From: Bradyrhizobium sp. 170
Lineage (GTDB): Bacteria > Pseudomonadota > Alphaproteobacteria > Rhizobiales > Xanthobacteraceae
Direction of reading: 5' to 3'
Assembly (NCBI RefSeq): GCF_023101085.1
Contig: NZ_CP064703.1
Span: 1-64,000 of the forward strand
Length of the DNA: 64,000 bases
In this document: positions 9,584 through 18,859 of the stretch, one piece after another
Layout of the letters: every line of letters begins with the position of its first letter
Numbering within the stretch: position 1 is the first letter of the stretch
The notes under the pieces: generated by a model
What the model was told of the DNA's origin: nothing
What the model saw: the letters and a program-made list of their open reading frames with translations, nothing else
Databases searched by the model: none
Translations under genes and position numbers: made by a program

Positions 9584-10369
9584 CTACGCGAATCCCACCG
9601 ACACTTTTCCAAGCGAACCGAAATCGACGGCGCAAAAATCGCCTGATTGAATCGGCAACGGAGCATGGCAAGTGCCCGTGGTGACTATCCGCCCCGCCTT
9701 CAACGTCACGCCAAGCTGGCGCAGTTCATTGGCGAGCCATGTCAGTGCGATCCGGGGATCGCCGAGCACGTTCTTGCCGTGACCGGTGAATTGCTGACCG
9801 CGCATCGTGATGACAGGCCGTTCCTCGACGAGATCGCGCGAACGCCAGTCTGCGCTTGTCGCCGGGCCGAGGACGAACAGATGCGCGCAGGCGTTGTCGG
9901 CAATGATCTGGGCGGCGCCGGCGCTGACGAAATCGGCAAACCGCGAATCCGGAATCTCGATGGCCGGATGCAGCGTGTCGACCGCGTCGAGCACCTGCTG
10001 CACCGTATAGGAGGTGGTACGCGCCGGCAGATCGACGCGCATGCGAAAGGCGAATTCCGGTTCGGCGACGCGCATTTCGTTGCCCGTCATCGAAGCCGTT
10101 CCGCCATCTGATATCACGGTCTCGGCCAGGATACGCCCGGCCATCGGGCCGTCGACATTGATGTGCTTTTGTCCGGCCTCGCTGGTGGCCGCGATCTTCC
10201 AGCCGAACAAACTATCGGATGAATATTGCTCGATTCCCGCCTGGATCGCGTAGGCCTCGATGCGGTCGAGCCGCCGCAGTCTATCGTCGAGGCCGGCAAA
10301 TTTGGTGCCGGCGCGCCAGTGATCATGCAGCGTCTTCGATGCCGCCGCTATTGCGTTCTTGTCGAGCAT
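9584..10369 (-). CDS. 2-keto-4-pentenoate hydratase / fumarylacetoacetate hydrolase superfamily protein (MhpD-like)
   Basis: A metal-dependent hydratase/decarboxylase-fold enzyme of 261 residues. FGWKIAATSE resembles the substrate-binding GxK(I/V)G.TS motif, and RVAEPEFAF carries the ExE pair used as metal ligands in the family, with the third acidic ligand probably in the following helix. Family members hydrate 2-hydroxypenta-2,4-dienoate in meta-cleavage of aromatics, but no other meta-cleavage genes are nearby, so the substrate is open. The LDT gene lies 15 bases upstream on the same strand and may be cotranscribed. Confidence 0.88.
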   Translation of the reverse strand: MLDKNAIAAASKTLHDHWRAGTKFAGLDDRLRRLDRIEAYAIQAGIEQYSSDSLFGWKIAATSEAGQKHINVDGPMAGRILAETVISDGGTASMTGNEMRVAEPEFAFRMRVDLPARTTSYTVQQVLDAVDTLHPAIEIPDSRFADFVSAGAAQIIADNACAHLFVLGPATSADWRSRDLVEERPVITMRGQQFTGHGKNVLGDPRIALTWLANELRQLGVTLKAGRIVTTGTCHAPLPIQSGDFCAVDFGSLGKVSVGFA

Positions 10370-10384
10370 TGTCGTGATTCCCCA

Positions 10385-10954
10385 TCAGCCGATCATGATT
10401 TTCGTCTGCGGGCCCATTCGCCGCAACAGCCGCAGCATGGCGGATTTCGTCATCGAAACGCATCCCGCGGTCGGCGAGAAGTTGGTCCGCGCCAGATGCA
10501 GGAAAACGGCGCTGCCGCGGCCGGCTACCCGCGGGCCGGCGTTGTGATCGATCTCGACGATGAAATCGTAGAGGTGGTCCTCGCGCGTCAGCCGGTCGCC
10601 GGGCTGGTCGCGGACCAGGCGGATGGGCTGATTGTAACGGCGGTCCCGCGGGTCCTCGCACCAGGCGTCTTCGGGCCGGATCGGCCGGGCCGGCAGATAG
10701 GTCCGTGGACGAGGATGGCGGTCGGCGCGCCACCACAATTGCAGCGGACGGTATGTACCCCTCGGGGTGCCGCCATCGCCCTCCCGTTTGTTGGCGAGGA
10801 TGCCGCCGCGGCCAAGTGCCACCGGGACGGTCCAGCCGTCCGCCGTCAGCCAGCCCCGGCGAGGGTCGCCGGCAGCCCTGTGGACCCGGATTGCCGACAG
10901 TGGCCGATCACGCGCAGCTGTCTTATAAGTGATTGAAATGGCGTTACTTTCCAT
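10385..10954 (-). CDS. YkuD-type L,D-transpeptidase family protein
   Basis: Catalytic-domain protein of the L,D-transpeptidase (YkuD) fold, which cross-links or anchors peptidoglycan through meso-DAP. The active-site region is visible as FLHLARTNFSPTAGCVSM (the H-x-S/T-x-G-C pattern) near residues 150-170. The protein is short (189 aa) and has no convincing signal peptide from this start, so it may be exported by another route or start differently. The GDGGTP.GTY segment fits the substrate-facing part of the fold. A further 270-base gap upstream separates it from the divergent response regulator; nothing else is recognised there. Confidence 0.85.
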   Translation of the reverse strand: MESNAISITYKTAARDRPLSAIRVHRAAGDPRRGWLTADGWTVPVALGRGGILANKREGDGGTPRGTYRPLQLWWRADRHPRPRTYLPARPIRPEDAWCEDPRDRRYNQPIRLVRDQPGDRLTREDHLYDFIVEIDHNAGPRVAGRGSAVFLHLARTNFSPTAGCVSMTKSAMLRLLRRMGPQTKIMIG

Positions 10955-11224
10955 GCCAATGCCCGAATCCTGGGGTTGCCTGTCCGGCCATAATTGCCCT
11001 ATTTGACGCCATTACAGGACATTCATCCAAACGGGCCTCAAATTTGGGATAGACTGGGGTTCGGCTTGTGAATCTGTAACAATTTCTTACCTCAATGCGA
11101 ATCAGTGCCTGACGACCCGGCTTGCTTGCGAAGTTTGCCAGCGAATCAGGTTTGTCATCGACCAAGTCCCGGCTCGAGACGCTTTCACCTGTGTCCGCCG
11201 CCTGCCTCAAGAGGATCGTATCCT

Positions 11225-11911
11225 ATGCCCAATGCCCGCAAGATCCTGATCGTGGATGACGACACCGATCTGCGCGACACGCTGGTCGAGCAACTATCGC
11301 TGCATGAGGAGTTCGAAGCTTCCGCAGTCGATACCGGCGCCAAGGGCGCCAGCGCCGCGAAAGCCAATTCCCCCGATCTGGTGCTGATGGATGTCGGCTT
11401 GCCGGATACCGACGGAAGGGAAGTCGTGCGCAGCCTCCGCAAGGGCGGTTTCAAGGCGCCGATCATCATGCTGACCGGCCACGACACCGATTCGGACACT
11501 ATTTTGGGGCTCGAATCGGGCGCCAATGATTACGTTGCAAAGCCGTTCCGTTTCGCTGTCCTGCTCGCCCGGATCAGGGCGCAGCTGCGCCAGCACGAGG
11601 CCAGCGAGGACGCGGTGTTTTCCGTCGGTCCCTACAGCTTTCGGCCCGGCTCCAAGATGCTGACCGCCGCCAATGCCAGAAAAGTACGGCTGACCGAGAA
11701 GGAAACCGCGATCCTGCGTTTCCTGTATCGCGCCGGCCAGTTGCCGGTGTCGCGCGAGACGTTGCTGCAGGAAGTCTGGGGCTACAATTCGGGCGTCACC
11801 ACGCACACGCTGGAAACCCATATCTACCGTCTCAGGCAGAAGATCGAGAAGGATGCGGCCAATCCGGAAATCCTGGTGACGGAAGCCGGTGGCTACAAGC
11901 TGGTGCCGTGA
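11225..11911 (+). CDS. OmpR/PhoB-type response regulator (orphan)
   Basis: Two-component transcription regulator of 228 residues: a receiver domain with the acidic pair (LIVDDD), phospho-acceptor Asp in LVLMDVGLPD, switch Thr in IIMLTGHD and Lys in ANDYVAKPF, then a winged-helix domain (RLTEKETAILRFLY...TLLQEVWGY...THTLETHIYRLRQKIE). All phosphorylation residues are intact. An in-frame upstream ATG exists, but the ATG at 11225 follows GAGG and matches the family N-terminus. No histidine kinase is adjacent. The next gene encodes a cyclic-nucleotide-binding protein 51 bases downstream, suggesting a shared operon. The regulon is unknown. Confidence 0.93.
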   Translation: MPNARKILIVDDDTDLRDTLVEQLSLHEEFEASAVDTGAKGASAAKANSPDLVLMDVGLPDTDGREVVRSLRKGGFKAPIIMLTGHDTDSDTILGLESGANDYVAKPFRFAVLLARIRAQLRQHEASEDAVFSVGPYSFRPGSKMLTAANARKVRLTEKETAILRFLYRAGQLPVSRETLLQEVWGYNSGVTTHTLETHIYRLRQKIEKDAANPEILVTEAGGYKLVP

Positions 11912-11962
11912 TACGATTCGCAGCCACGATTCGTAATTTTCGCGCATCCTGGTCACAGGTCC

Positions 11963-12403
11963 ATGTCGATCGAAGATGATGTAGCCCTGCTCGAACGGGT
12001 CCCGACATTGCGCCTGTTGGGAACGACGGCCTTGCGCATGCTGGCGATCGGCTCGGAGCAGCGCGATTTCTCGCCCGGCGATTATCTGTTCAACGCCGGC
12101 GACGAGGCGGATGCCGGCTATATCGTTCAACGCGGCGCGATCCGCGTCGAGGACGGCGGCGCCGAAGTCGTTGCGGGCCCCGGCGCCCTGATCGGCGAAT
12201 TGGCGCTGATCGTAGCGATGAAGCGGCCCTCCAGCGCGGTCGCGCTTGATCATTCCTCGGTCATCCGGGTGGCGCGCAGCCTGTTTCAACGTGTGCTCGA
12301 AAGCGATCCCGGCGCCGCGCGCCGTCTGCGCGACGAACTCGCCACCCGCACCAGCCAGCTTGCCAGCGATATTTTGATGGCCGGCGCCAAGCTCAGTATT
12401 TGA
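11963..12403 (+). CDS. Cyclic-nucleotide-binding domain protein (stand-alone)
   Basis: A 146-residue protein consisting of a single Crp-type cyclic nucleotide-binding beta-roll. FSPGDYLFNAGDEADAGYIVQRG is the typical entry, and GELALIVAMKRPSSAVA matches the phosphate-binding cassette, including the conserved Glu and Arg. There is no helix-turn-helix after the domain, so it is not a Crp-type activator; it may bind cAMP/cGMP or act as a partner protein. It lies directly after the orphan response regulator on the same strand, which suggests functional association. Confidence 0.88.
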   Translation: MSIEDDVALLERVPTLRLLGTTALRMLAIGSEQRDFSPGDYLFNAGDEADAGYIVQRGAIRVEDGGAEVVAGPGALIGELALIVAMKRPSSAVALDHSSVIRVARSLFQRVLESDPGAARRLRDELATRTSQLASDILMAGAKLSI

Positions 12404-12412
12404 ACTTATCCA

Positions 12413-12555
12413 CCCGTCGTCCCGGACAAGCGAGCGCGATCCGGGACCCATACGCCGCGGCCTCTCGTTTGGGCAAATGGGTAGACAGCTTTCGTAACAA
12501 CGAAGGCCTGTGGTTCCTGCTCCCGTGCGCAATTGCGCGCTAGGCAGGGACGACG
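12413..12555. repeat. Dispersed repeat, family D, copy 2
   Basis: Shares GGGACCCATACGCCGCGG, GCTTTCG and CCTGTGGTT, in the same order, with the reverse complement of the copy at 9455-9575. Ends in GGCAGGGACGACG. It lies between the convergent ends of the CNB gene and xth. Confidence 0.8.
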
Positions 12556-12565
12556 CAAGTGGGAA

Positions 12566-13381
12566 TTAAACTTCCAGCGTCACCGTCACCGGCACGTGGT
12601 CGGACGGGCGCTCCCAGCTGCGGGCGTCGCGGGTGATCTTGAAATCGCTGACGCCATCCTTCAGCGCGCGCGAGACCCAGATGTGGTCAAGCCGCCGGCC
12701 ACGGTCGCCCACCGTCCAGTCGGCGGCGCGGTAGCTCCACCACGTATAGACCTTTTCCGAAAGCGGGATCCGCTCGCGCGCGACGTCGAACCATTCGCCA
12801 TGGGCCTGCGCAGCCAGCAGCTTCTCGCATTCAATCGGCGTGTGCGAGACGACCTTCAAAAGCTGCTTGTGCGACCACACGTCGTTCTCATGGGGAGCGA
12901 CGTTGAGGTCGCCGACCAGGATATGCCGGTCGTCGCCGCGCGGATGCAGCGGTTCGCACGCCTTCATCTCATCGAGAAATTTCAGCTTGTGATCGAACTT
13001 CGGATTGAGCGTGGGATCGGGAATGTCGCCGCCGGCCGGCACGTAGAAATTATGCAGCACCAGCGGCTTCGCTATCAGGGCTTTCTCGCCGAACGCCACC
13101 GAGATGTGACGTGAATCGATCTTGTCGCAGAAGGTTCTGATATCGGTGGCTTCAAAGGGCAGTTTCGAGACGATGGCGACGCCGTGATAGCCTTTCTGTC
13201 CGTTCAGCGCGACATGCTCATAGCCGAGACGCTTGAATCGCTTCAGCGGGAAAGCATCGTCGATGCATTTGGTTTCCTGCAGGCACAGCACGTCCGGCCG
13301 CGCCGATTTGAGGAATTTGGCGACGATGTCGATGCGCAGGCGCACCGAATTGATATTCCACGTTGTCAGGGAAAACCGCAT
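12566..13381 (-). CDS. xth: Exodeoxyribonuclease III / AP endonuclease
   Basis: Base-excision-repair nuclease of the endonuclease/exonuclease/phosphatase superfamily, 271 residues. Visible catalytic motifs: TWNINSVR (Asn), LCLQETKC (metal-binding Glu), GDLNVAPHENDVW (Asp/Asn pair), a WSYRA segment and the C-terminal RLDHIWVS...SDHVPV with the terminal Asp-His. All are intact. The start ATG gives the standard MRFSLTTWNINSVR. It lies downstream of lolA on the same strand, separated by a repeat. Confidence 0.96.
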   Translation of the reverse strand: MRFSLTTWNINSVRLRIDIVAKFLKSARPDVLCLQETKCIDDAFPLKRFKRLGYEHVALNGQKGYHGVAIVSKLPFEATDIRTFCDKIDSRHISVAFGEKALIAKPLVLHNFYVPAGGDIPDPTLNPKFDHKLKFLDEMKACEPLHPRGDDRHILVGDLNVAPHENDVWSHKQLLKVVSHTPIECEKLLAAQAHGEWFDVARERIPLSEKVYTWWSYRAADWTVGDRGRRLDHIWVSRALKDGVSDFKITRDARSWERPSDHVPVTVTLEV

Positions 13382-13457
13382 GAGGGCCGTGTATTACCAC
13401 GGTTCCCGGCGCGGATTTCCGCCTCTCCACAGAAAGAATGGAGAAGGCGCGCGGTTC

Positions 13458-13522
13458 AGAGCTTTTTGTTTTGACGCGTTTTCTTCACGCGAACCGGGAG
13501 CCACTTCGCTCGAAAACGCTCT
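13458..13522 (-). repeat. Dispersed 3'-end repeat, family C, copy 1 (after lolA)
   Basis: Read on the minus strand it begins with AGAGCGTTTTCGAGCG immediately at the lolA stop codon, contains the inverted pair GCGTTTTC/GAAAACGC, and ends in CAAAACAAAAAGCTCT. The terminal AGAGC and GCTCT can pair. Other copies are at 24904-25005 and 28530-28590, each also just 3' of a gene and in the gene's sense orientation. Confidence 0.82.
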
Positions 13523-14327
13523 AATTCGCGGGGGTGATGTAGTTGGTGAAGTCGATCTTGAAGAGGCCGGGGTCGACCTTCTTGGTCGAGTCCACATTGT
13601 AGACCGCAATCGTGGTGTCGTAGCCCTGCGGGTCGGTCACCGTCCATTGCTTGAGCTGGCCGTCCTTGGTGCCGACCATCAGCATCAGCCGGCTGGTGCC
13701 GATCAGGGCCTGCTTCTCCTCGATGGTGACGCTGATGTAGACGTCATCGGCCGTGACGTTGACGACATTGGTGTCCTTCAACAGATCGATCCGGTCCGAC
13801 AGCAGGAAGCGCAGCGGCGTTTGCGACAGCGGATAGATGTCCTGGGTCGCAAGCTTCGTATCCCGCACCGCCAGCGACGAGCCGTCGGCGATGATCGCGA
13901 TCGGGCTGGGCGCATCGTACTCGAAACGCAGCTTGCCCGGCTTCTGGATATAGAAATCGCCCTTGGTCTTGCTGCCGTCGGGGCCGACCTGGACGAAATT
14001 TCCAACCAGCGTCTGCAGCGAGGACAGATAGGAACTCACCCGGGCAGCCTGCGCCTTCTGGTTGGCGTCGAAGGTCGCAAAAATATTGGCCGGGACATTG
14101 CGGTTCGGGTCGGGAATCACCGGGTTCGGCGGCGTCTGGGTGGCGCCGGTGGTCGTCGGCCCTTTTTCCTGCGCGCTCATCTGCACGCTGCCGTCGCGGG
14201 CCTTGGGCGCGGGCTTCGGAACCGGCACGGTCTGCGAGAGAGCCGGCGTCGCGAAGCCTGCGATGGATGTGGCGATCAAAAGGGCCAGTCCGGAGCGCAG
14301 CCCGCGATGGGTGGGTCGTTGTGTCAT
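13521..14327 (-). CDS. lolA: Outer-membrane lipoprotein carrier LolA-family protein
   Basis: Periplasmic chaperone that carries lipoproteins from LolCDE to the outer membrane, 268 residues. A signal peptide (LALLIATSIAGFATPALS) is followed by a proline-rich linker to about residue 75, then the LolA beta-barrel: SYLSSLQTLVGNFVQVGPDGS, GDFYIQKPGKLRFEY, a core ending PQGYDTTIAVYNV. The long linker before the domain is characteristic of rhizobial members. ftsK is 126 bases upstream, so a separate promoter is possible. The TAG stop overlaps the first bases of a dispersed repeat. Confidence 0.93.
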   Translation of the reverse strand: MTQRPTHRGLRSGLALLIATSIAGFATPALSQTVPVPKPAPKARDGSVQMSAQEKGPTTTGATQTPPNPVIPDPNRNVPANIFATFDANQKAQAARVSSYLSSLQTLVGNFVQVGPDGSKTKGDFYIQKPGKLRFEYDAPSPIAIIADGSSLAVRDTKLATQDIYPLSQTPLRFLLSDRIDLLKDTNVVNVTADDVYISVTIEEKQALIGTSRLMLMVGTKDGQLKQWTVTDPQGYDTTIAVYNVDSTKKVDPGLFKIDFTNYITPAN

Positions 14328-14453
14328 CAGGTATTTCGGATCTCTACTGAACGAGGCATCCCGCTGCCGGCCATTTTATCGTGCTTTCGACCAAAGGAGA
14401 TATCGTTTTTCCGTGAAAATAGTTGCGCCGAAACCCCATTTGGCGCCGGCACC

Positions 14454-16895
14454 CTAGAATCCGCCCTCTTCCTCCGCGACCAGAATTTCGCGCTTGCCGG
14501 CATGATTCGCCTGCCCGACGATGCCTTCGAGTTCCATCCGCTCCATCAACGACGCGGCGCGGTTGTAGCCGATCTGCAGCCGGCGTTGAATATAGGAGGT
14601 CGAGGCCTTGCGGTCGCGCTTGACGATCGCAACCGCCTGCGAGAACAGGTCGCCGCCGCCGTCCCCTCCCATGCCGGTGGAATCGAACACCGCGCCGTCC
14701 TCGTCGGTGGGTTCTTCCGCCGTGACCGCTTCCAGATATTCCGGCTGACCCTGCGTCTTGAGGTGACGCACGACCTTTTCGACTTCCTCGTCGGAGACGA
14801 ACGGGCCGTGCACGCGGCTGATGCGCCCGCCGCCGGCCATATAGAGCATGTCGCCCTGTCCGAGCAGTTGCTCGGCGCCCATTTCACCGAGGATGGTGCG
14901 GCTGTCGATTTTCGAGGTGACCTGAAACGAGATACGGGTCGGGAAGTTCGCCTTGATGGTGCCGGTGATGACGTCGACCGAGGGACGCTGGGTTGCGAGG
15001 ATCACATGCAGGCCGGCGGCGCGCGCCATCTGCGCCAGGCGCTGCACCGCGCCTTCGATATCCTTGCCGGCCACCATCATCAGGTCGGCCATTTCGTCGA
15101 CGATGATGACGATATAGGGCAGCGGTTCGAGGTCGAGCTTTTCTTCCTCGTAGATTGCCTTGCCGGTTTCCTTGTCGAAGCCGGTATGCACCGTGCGCGT
15201 CAGGTCCTCGCCCTTGCCCTTGGCTTCGACGAGGCGCTGGTTGTAGCCGTCGATATTGCGCACGCCGAGCTTGGCCATCTTCTTGTAGCGTTCTTCCATC
15301 TCGCGCACGGCCCATTTCAGCGCGACCACCGCTTTTTTCGGATCGGTCACGACCGGCGTCAGCAGATGCGGGATGCCGTCATAGACGGAGAGTTCGAGCA
15401 TTTTTGGATCGACCATGATCAGGCGGCACTGATCCGGCCGCAAGCGGTAGACCAGGCTGAGGATCATGGTGTTGATCGCGACCGATTTGCCGGAGCCGGT
15501 GGTACCGGCGATCAGCATGTGCGGCGTGCGCGCCAGATCGATGATAATGGATTCGCCGCCGATATTCTTGCCAAGGCAGAGCGGCAGCTTTGCGTGCGAC
15601 TCGTCCTTCGCGGTCAGCAATTCGCGCAGGTAAACCTTTTCGCGATGCACATTCGGCAGCTCGATACCGATGGCGTTGCGGCCGGCGACCACGGCGACGC
15701 GGGCCGAGAGCGCGCTCATCGAGCGGGCGATATCGTCGGCAAGGCCGATGACGCGCGAGGATTTGATGCCGGGCGCCGGTTCGAGTTCGTAAAGCGTCAC
15801 CACCGGACCGGGATTGGCCTTGACGATCTCGCCGCGGACGCCGAAATCGCCAAGCACGCCTTCCAGCGCGCGCGAATTGGCCTCCAGTTCGACCTTGCTG
15901 AGCGGCTGCCGGTCCGACGCCTTGGGCGCCGTGAGCACCGAGACCGACGGCAGTTCGAATTTCTCGGACTTGCGCGCTGCCGCGCGCGGCGCGGCCTTCT
16001 TGCGCGGCGCACGGGCGGCGGGGACTTCCTCTTCCTCGTCTTCCTCCTCTTCCTCATCCTGGTCCTCTTCCTGCTGCGGCGCAAGTGTCGGCCCGGCGCG
16101 TCCGCGCAGGCTTGGTTCCTGACGTTCGAACGAGGCCGTGCGAGGCGGCGGTGAACTCGAAACCAGCGATCGGTAGGCAGCGCTCATCAGCCAGGCGAGC
16201 CGCGCCTTCGCGCTCATCAGCGCGTGATACACCCATCCGAGCGAAACCGAACTGCGATCGCCTTCTTCCTCGAAGGGCGTGTCATCGTCCTCGATCGGTG
16301 TCAGTGCTTCATCTCTCGGGCGCGAGCCCCAGCCGCTGGCAAACAGGAAGGCCGCGCACATCGCCGCGAACAGGATGATGCCGAGCACGAGACGATAGGT
16401 GAAGCCGGCCGGACCGAACACCACGGCCGGCGCCCGCACCAGCGCGTCGCCGACGACACCGCCAAGGCCGGTCGGCAGCGCCCACCCGCCGCCATGCGGC
16501 CAGCAGCTTGCGAAGCCTGCCGCGATCACGGTGCACAGAATCCAGCACCCAAGGCGCAGCGCCTCGCGGTCGAAGGTGCGATGGGTCAGCATGCGCCAGC
16601 CCCACACCGCGACGGGGAGGATCAGCATGATCGCGCCGAGTCCGAGAATCTGCATCAAGAGATCGGCCCCGATCGCGCCGGGGTAGCCGAGAACGTTGCG
16701 GATCGGACGCGACGTCGCGTGGCTCAGGCTCGGGTCCTGTACCGACCACGTCATCAACGCCGCCGTCGCCACGCCGGACAGCGCGATCAGGCAAAGGCCT
16801 GCGAGTTCGCGCAAGCGCCGTGCGAGGGCGTCGCGGATTGAGACCGGCAGGTGGCCGACCAGGGGAATGACACGTTCGATCGCTGGCATGCTCAT
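14454..16895 (-). CDS. ftsK: DNA translocase FtsK
   Basis: Septal DNA pump that clears chromosome termini and activates XerCD at dif; 813 residues. Four membrane helices occupy about residues 30-190. A low-complexity linker follows, with a strongly acidic Glu/Asp run and then a basic Ala/Lys/Arg run (about residues 270-310). The RecA-like motor has Walker A (AGTTGSGKS near 462) and Walker B ([11 protein letters not shown] near 593). The C-terminal gamma winged helix ([23 protein letters not shown]) is present, so KOPS recognition should be intact. The aminotransferase gene ends 12 bases upstream, implying cotranscription from the CtrA-site region. Confidence 0.97.
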   Translation of the reverse strand: MSMPAIERVIPLVGHLPVSIRDALARRLRELAGLCLIALSGVATAALMTWSVQDPSLSHATSRPIRNVLGYPGAIGADLLMQILGLGAIMLILPVAVWGWRMLTHRTFDREALRLGCWILCTVIAAGFASCWPHGGGWALPTGLGGVVGDALVRAPAVVFGPAGFTYRLVLGIILFAAMCAAFLFASGWGSRPRDEALTPIEDDDTPFEEEGDRSSVSLGWVYHALMSAKARLAWLMSAAYRSLVSSSPPPRTASFERQEPSLRGRAGPTLAPQQEEDQDEEEEEDEEEEVPAARAPRKKAAPRAAARKSEKFELPSVSVLTAPKASDRQPLSKVELEANSRALEGVLGDFGVRGEIVKANPGPVVTLYELEPAPGIKSSRVIGLADDIARSMSALSARVAVVAGRNAIGIELPNVHREKVYLRELLTAKDESHAKLPLCLGKNIGGESIIIDLARTPHMLIAGTTGSGKSVAINTMILSLVYRLRPDQCRLIMVDPKMLELSVYDGIPHLLTPVVTDPKKAVVALKWAVREMEERYKKMAKLGVRNIDGYNQRLVEAKGKGEDLTRTVHTGFDKETGKAIYEEEKLDLEPLPYIVIIVDEMADLMMVAGKDIEGAVQRLAQMARAAGLHVILATQRPSVDVITGTIKANFPTRISFQVTSKIDSRTILGEMGAEQLLGQGDMLYMAGGGRISRVHGPFVSDEEVEKVVRHLKTQGQPEYLEAVTAEEPTDEDGAVFDSTGMGGDGGGDLFSQAVAIVKRDRKASTSYIQRRLQIGYNRAASLMERMELEGIVGQANHAGKREILVAEEEGGF

Positions 16896-16907
16896 GGGGC
16901 CCTGCGA

Positions 16908-18128
16908 TTAATCCAGAATTTCGACCAGCCGGTGCAATGCCTCGGCCGTTGATTCGCTGTCGGAGACCAGCGCGAGGCGGATGTAGCCCGCGCCGGGATT
17001 GAAGCCATCGTTCTGCGGCCGCGACAGATAGCTGCCGGGGATCACGCGGACGCCCGCATCCCGATAGAGTTTGACCGCCACAGCCTCGTCGCCGCCGCGC
17101 TCAGAGACGTCGAGCCAGACGCAGAAGCCGCCGGCGGGCCGCGCATAGCCGTAGCGGCTGCCGAGAATCTGGTCGGCGAGGTCGAACTTGATACGGTAAA
17201 GCCGGCGATTCTCTTCGACATGCGCCTCGTCGCTATAGGCGGCGACCCCGACGTGCTGCAGCGGCACCGGCACCTGGGGTGCCGCGACATTGCGCAATTC
17301 GTGAAAGGCGGAGAGAAACTTTCGGTCGCCGGCGGCAAAGCCGACGCGCATGCCGGGCAGGTTCGAGCGCTTCGACAGCGACTGGAACGCAACGACGTTG
17401 GTGAAGTCGGGCCCGGCGCATTCGAGCGCGCTGCCCGGCGGCTGCCTGGTGTAGATTTCCGAATAGCACTCGTCGCTCAGGATCATGAAGCCATGGCGGT
17501 CGGCGAGCTTCTTCAGGCGGATGAAGTAATCGCGCGAGGCGACGGAGCCTTGCGGATTGGCGGGCGAGGCGATGAACATCGCCACGGTTCGGGCCAGCGT
17601 CGCGTCATCGAGCGCATCGAGATCGGGTAAAAATCCGTTGGCGAGCGTGGTCGGCAGGTAGATCGGTTCGCACCCGGCGGCGCGAGCGCCGGCGCCATAG
17701 GCTGGATAAAACGGGTTGGGCATCAGGATCGCGGGCCTGCCCTTGCGCGGGCCAACGTAACGGGCGGCCGTGATCGCCGCGAAAAACAGTCCCTCCCGGC
17801 TGCCGCTCAGCACCAGGATTTCACTCTCGGGATCGACCGGCCGCGGCAGTTGGAACCGGGTCGACAGCCAGTTCGCTGCCGCCCGCCGGAACGGCTCGAT
17901 GCCCTTGGCAAGGGGATAGCGGCCGAAATCGGCAATATGTTTCGCCAGGACCGGCCCGACAAAATCCGGCACCGGGTGCTGCGGTTCGCCTAAGGACAGC
18001 GTAATCAACGGCTTGGCGGGCCGATACGGCGCCAGCAGCTCGGTTGTGCGCAAGAATGGCGAGCGCTCGGCCTGACCGGCAGGTACGCCGGCGCCCTGCG
18101 CCACGCCGGAAGAGGCGGTCATTGCCAT
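16908..18128 (-). CDS. Class I/II PLP-dependent aminotransferase (DapC-like)
   Basis: Fold-type I aminotransferase, 406 residues. Seen: SLGEPQHPVPDF, YPLAKGIEPFRRA, the SASREG-like GSREGLFFAA loop, NPFYPAYGAGA, SPANPQGSVAS, the Asp/Tyr pair in ILSDECYSEIY, and the PLP lysine in QSLSKRSNLPGMR with the C-terminal Arg region (IRLALV). Closest recognised subgroup is the DapC-type N-succinyldiaminopimelate aminotransferase, which would supply meso-DAP for peptidoglycan. The assignment beyond 'aminotransferase' is inference, strengthened only by its position 12 bases before ftsK. Confidence 0.88.
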   Translation of the reverse strand: MAMTASSGVAQGAGVPAGQAERSPFLRTTELLAPYRPAKPLITLSLGEPQHPVPDFVGPVLAKHIADFGRYPLAKGIEPFRRAAANWLSTRFQLPRPVDPESEILVLSGSREGLFFAAITAARYVGPRKGRPAILMPNPFYPAYGAGARAAGCEPIYLPTTLANGFLPDLDALDDATLARTVAMFIASPANPQGSVASRDYFIRLKKLADRHGFMILSDECYSEIYTRQPPGSALECAGPDFTNVVAFQSLSKRSNLPGMRVGFAAGDRKFLSAFHELRNVAAPQVPVPLQHVGVAAYSDEAHVEENRRLYRIKFDLADQILGSRYGYARPAGGFCVWLDVSERGGDEAVAVKLYRDAGVRVIPGSYLSRPQNDGFNPGAGYIRLALVSDSESTAEALHRLVEILD

Positions 18129-18213
18129 GTCTGAAACGCCAGCACTTTCAATAGCGGCCGAAGGACTTATCCGATGACCGGAAACACATCAAACCACCAT
18201 AGATACGGCGAGG

Positions 18214-18228
18214 TTAAGACGCGATTAA
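18214..18228. promoter_or_regulatory. Perfect CtrA-type site TTAA-N7-TTAA upstream of the aminotransferase-ftsK unit
   Basis: TTAAGACGCGATTAA matches the full alphaproteobacterial CtrA consensus exactly. It lies about 86-100 bases upstream of the aminotransferase start, in a 288-base non-coding stretch (18129-18416) otherwise without recognised features. Binding is inferred, not shown. Confidence 0.5.
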
Positions 18229-18416
18229 CCATCGGTGCCCGTAGCGATTTTACGGCCTTTCCACCCTTGGACGACATTTGTTGAAAAACAGTGCCAAAAG
18301 CGATCGGGGATCGCCGAGTGACGATTCTCCAAGTGGGCCACACGGCGGTCTGGAACCAGACCGGGCGCGGCGCAAAGCCACCGCAGCCAAATTTCCGGAG
18401 GTGACGGTTCCTGTTG

Positions 18417-18824
18417 CTACCGCGTCGGCAGCCGCTCGAAGGTGGGCATTCCCTCCGGTACGTGGTGGTAGGGCTGCTTGTCGACGGTGTAGATCGCTAT
18501 CTGCGGACCGCCGAACAGGCTGGGATCATCGAGCGTGCCGACCTTGACGACCACGGCGGGCCGGCCCGGCGGGCGCGTCACGACGTGGGTGCCGCATTCG
18601 GCGCAGAATTCCCGCGTCACCGCGCGTTCCAGATCGGCGCGGGTGAATTGCTTCGGGGCTTGCCCGGTGTATTTGAAGCCGGCGGCCGGCATCACCAGGA
18701 ACAGGTTGGTCGAGCCGCCGGTGATATACTGACATTCGCGGCAGTGGCACTGCGCCTTCATCATCGGCTCGCCTTCGGCCACGTAGCGCACCTTGCCGCA
18801 ATAGCATCCGCCTTCGAGTTTCAT
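18417..18824 (-). CDS. GFA-family (glutathione-dependent formaldehyde-activating enzyme-like) zinc protein
   Basis: Small 135-residue zinc-fold protein. The cysteine set typical of GFA/CENP-V proteins is complete: CYC near residues 7-9, CHCREC near 26-31 and CAEC near 73-76. Family name derives from Gfa of Paracoccus, but most members have unknown substrates. The frame extends upstream; the ATG at 18824 follows GGGAGAG and starts MKLEGGCYCG as usual. The frameshifted DUF1835 gene lies 35 bases upstream on the same strand. Confidence 0.9.
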   Translation of the reverse strand: MKLEGGCYCGKVRYVAEGEPMMKAQCHCRECQYITGGSTNLFLVMPAAGFKYTGQAPKQFTRADLERAVTREFCAECGTHVVTRPPGRPAVVVKVGTLDDPSLFGGPQIAIYTVDKQPYHHVPEGMPTFERLPTR

Positions 18825-18859
18825 GATGCTCTCCCTTTTGTTGTCGTTCCACGAGCCGT

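Noticed and set aside
13233..16154. Very long plus-strand open frame (about 970 codons) opposite lolA and ftsK
   Set aside because: Antisense shadow of high-GC coding sequence, rich in Arg/Gly/Asp, with no family resemblance. Same for plus-strand frames at 19692-21347 and 22365-23762 opposite the amt genes.
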